Below are positions 6,429-6,670 of a stretch of DNA of 6,670 nucleotides, in pieces. The stretch's first letter is position 1; every line of letters starts with the position of its first letter. Source of the DNA: Streptosporangiaceae bacterium (GTDB taxonomy: Bacteria; Actinomycetota; Actinomycetes; Streptosporangiales; Streptosporangiaceae); the NCBI GenBank assembly GCA_030045175.1, contig JASIBM010000464.1, forward strand, positions 1 through 6,670, in the 5' to 3' direction. The notes beneath the pieces are model-generated. The model saw nothing but the letters and a program-made list of their open reading frames with translations, was not told the origin of the DNA and did no database searches. A program made the translations under genes and the position numbers.

Positions 6429-6618
6429 AAGTACTCCAGGTATCAGGCAAAGTAGTCGGGTCACCACCGCGGCGCGAGGCCGCCGCGTCCCAAGGAAAGG
6501 TTAGCGCGAGACGGTCAGTGCCGGTTAGCCGCAGGCACTTCCGGTTAGCCGCAGGCACTTCCGGTTAGCCCCAAGGGTGCCGGTTGATCGCTTACGCCCC
6601 GAACCGCGCTGGCCGAGC
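6429..6618 (-). other. predicted long 5' leader of rpmH
   Basis: If transcription starts about 7 nt after the TACAGT element, the rpmH mRNA has a leader of about 190 nt with no open gene. It contains the 20-bp tandem repeats in its first half. A second promoter nearer the gene is possible (TAACCT at 6503-6498), but I find no -35 hexamer for it. Confidence 0.4.
6521..6570. repeat. 20-bp tandem repeat, 2.5 copies, with diverged flanking copies
   Basis: CCGGTTAGCCGCAGGCACTT occurs twice without change (6521-6540, 6541-6560), followed by a half copy CCGGTTAGCC (6561-6570). Related GGTTAG (6499) and GGTTGAT (6582) flank it, so the core recurs at 6499, 6523, 6543, 6563 and 6582, close to two DNA turns apart. 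The units do not resemble the DnaA box. Confidence 0.9.
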
Positions 6619-6624
6619 CAACGG

Positions 6625-6653
6625 ACTGTACAACAGCGGGCCGTCAGGGTCAA
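6625..6653 (-). promoter_or_regulatory. housekeeping-sigma promoter of rpmH
   Basis: On the minus strand TTGACC (6653-6648) and TACAGT (6630-6625) are 17 nt apart, a near-ideal SigA/HrdB-type promoter reading towards rpmH. The -35 matches consensus at 5 of 6 positions and the -10 has the key T, A and final T. It is the best promoter in the window. Confidence 0.75.
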
Positions 6654-6670
6654 GTCCGGCCACTCAGACC

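Noticed and set aside
6624..6633. TTGTACAGT on the minus strand as a DnaA box
   Set aside because: It matches the actinobacterial box TTGTCCACA at only 6 of 9 positions and is better explained as the end of the spacer plus the -10 of the rpmH promoter.

Overview
The window reads as the origin-proximal core of a high-GC actinobacterial chromosome, with every recognisable gene on the minus strand. In transcription order (right to left) it holds rpmH, rnpA, yidD, yidC, jag, rsmG and parA, followed by a class I methyltransferase cut by the left edge. This is the classic block that lies divergent to dnaA in actinobacteria. The L34 sequence, the YidC with a long cytoplasmic tail, the Jag without a Jag-N domain and a parS site beside parA all fit that phylum. 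I cannot fix the genus; a Streptomyces- or Streptosporangiales-like lineage is a guess.

Right end (6429-6670): no gene. It carries a good housekeeping-type promoter (TTGACC-N17-TACAGT) reading towards rpmH. That predicts a leader of about 190 nt, which contains a tandem repeat with a 20-bp period. dnaA should lie beyond the right edge on the plus strand.

Centre (3454-6428): L34, the RNase P protein, the two membrane-insertion proteins YidD and YidC, and the RNA-binding protein Jag form a compact cluster. rnpA/yidD and yidD/yidC each overlap by 4 nt (GTGA and TTGA). A GC hairpin sits on the rnpA ribosome-binding region, and two hairpins stand just before the jag Shine-Dalgarno. rsmG follows jag and probably overlaps it; its start is uncertain.

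Left half (1-2729): after rsmG there are about 735 bases without a convincing gene, containing one perfect parS core (2251-2264). ParA follows. The parS is in the parA reading frame and spells VSRET. From memory of other actinobacterial ParA proteins that motif normally lies close to the ParA domain; here it is more than 100 codons upstream with no stop between. parB, normally directly downstream of parA, is not in the window. In its place are a start-less coding-like fragment and a methyltransferase gene.

I see no unknown defence, mobile or biosynthetic system. The points most worth following are the broken parA-parB linkage, the displaced in-frame parS, the phased repeat in the rpmH leader and the RNA hairpins at the rnpA and jag ribosome-binding sites.
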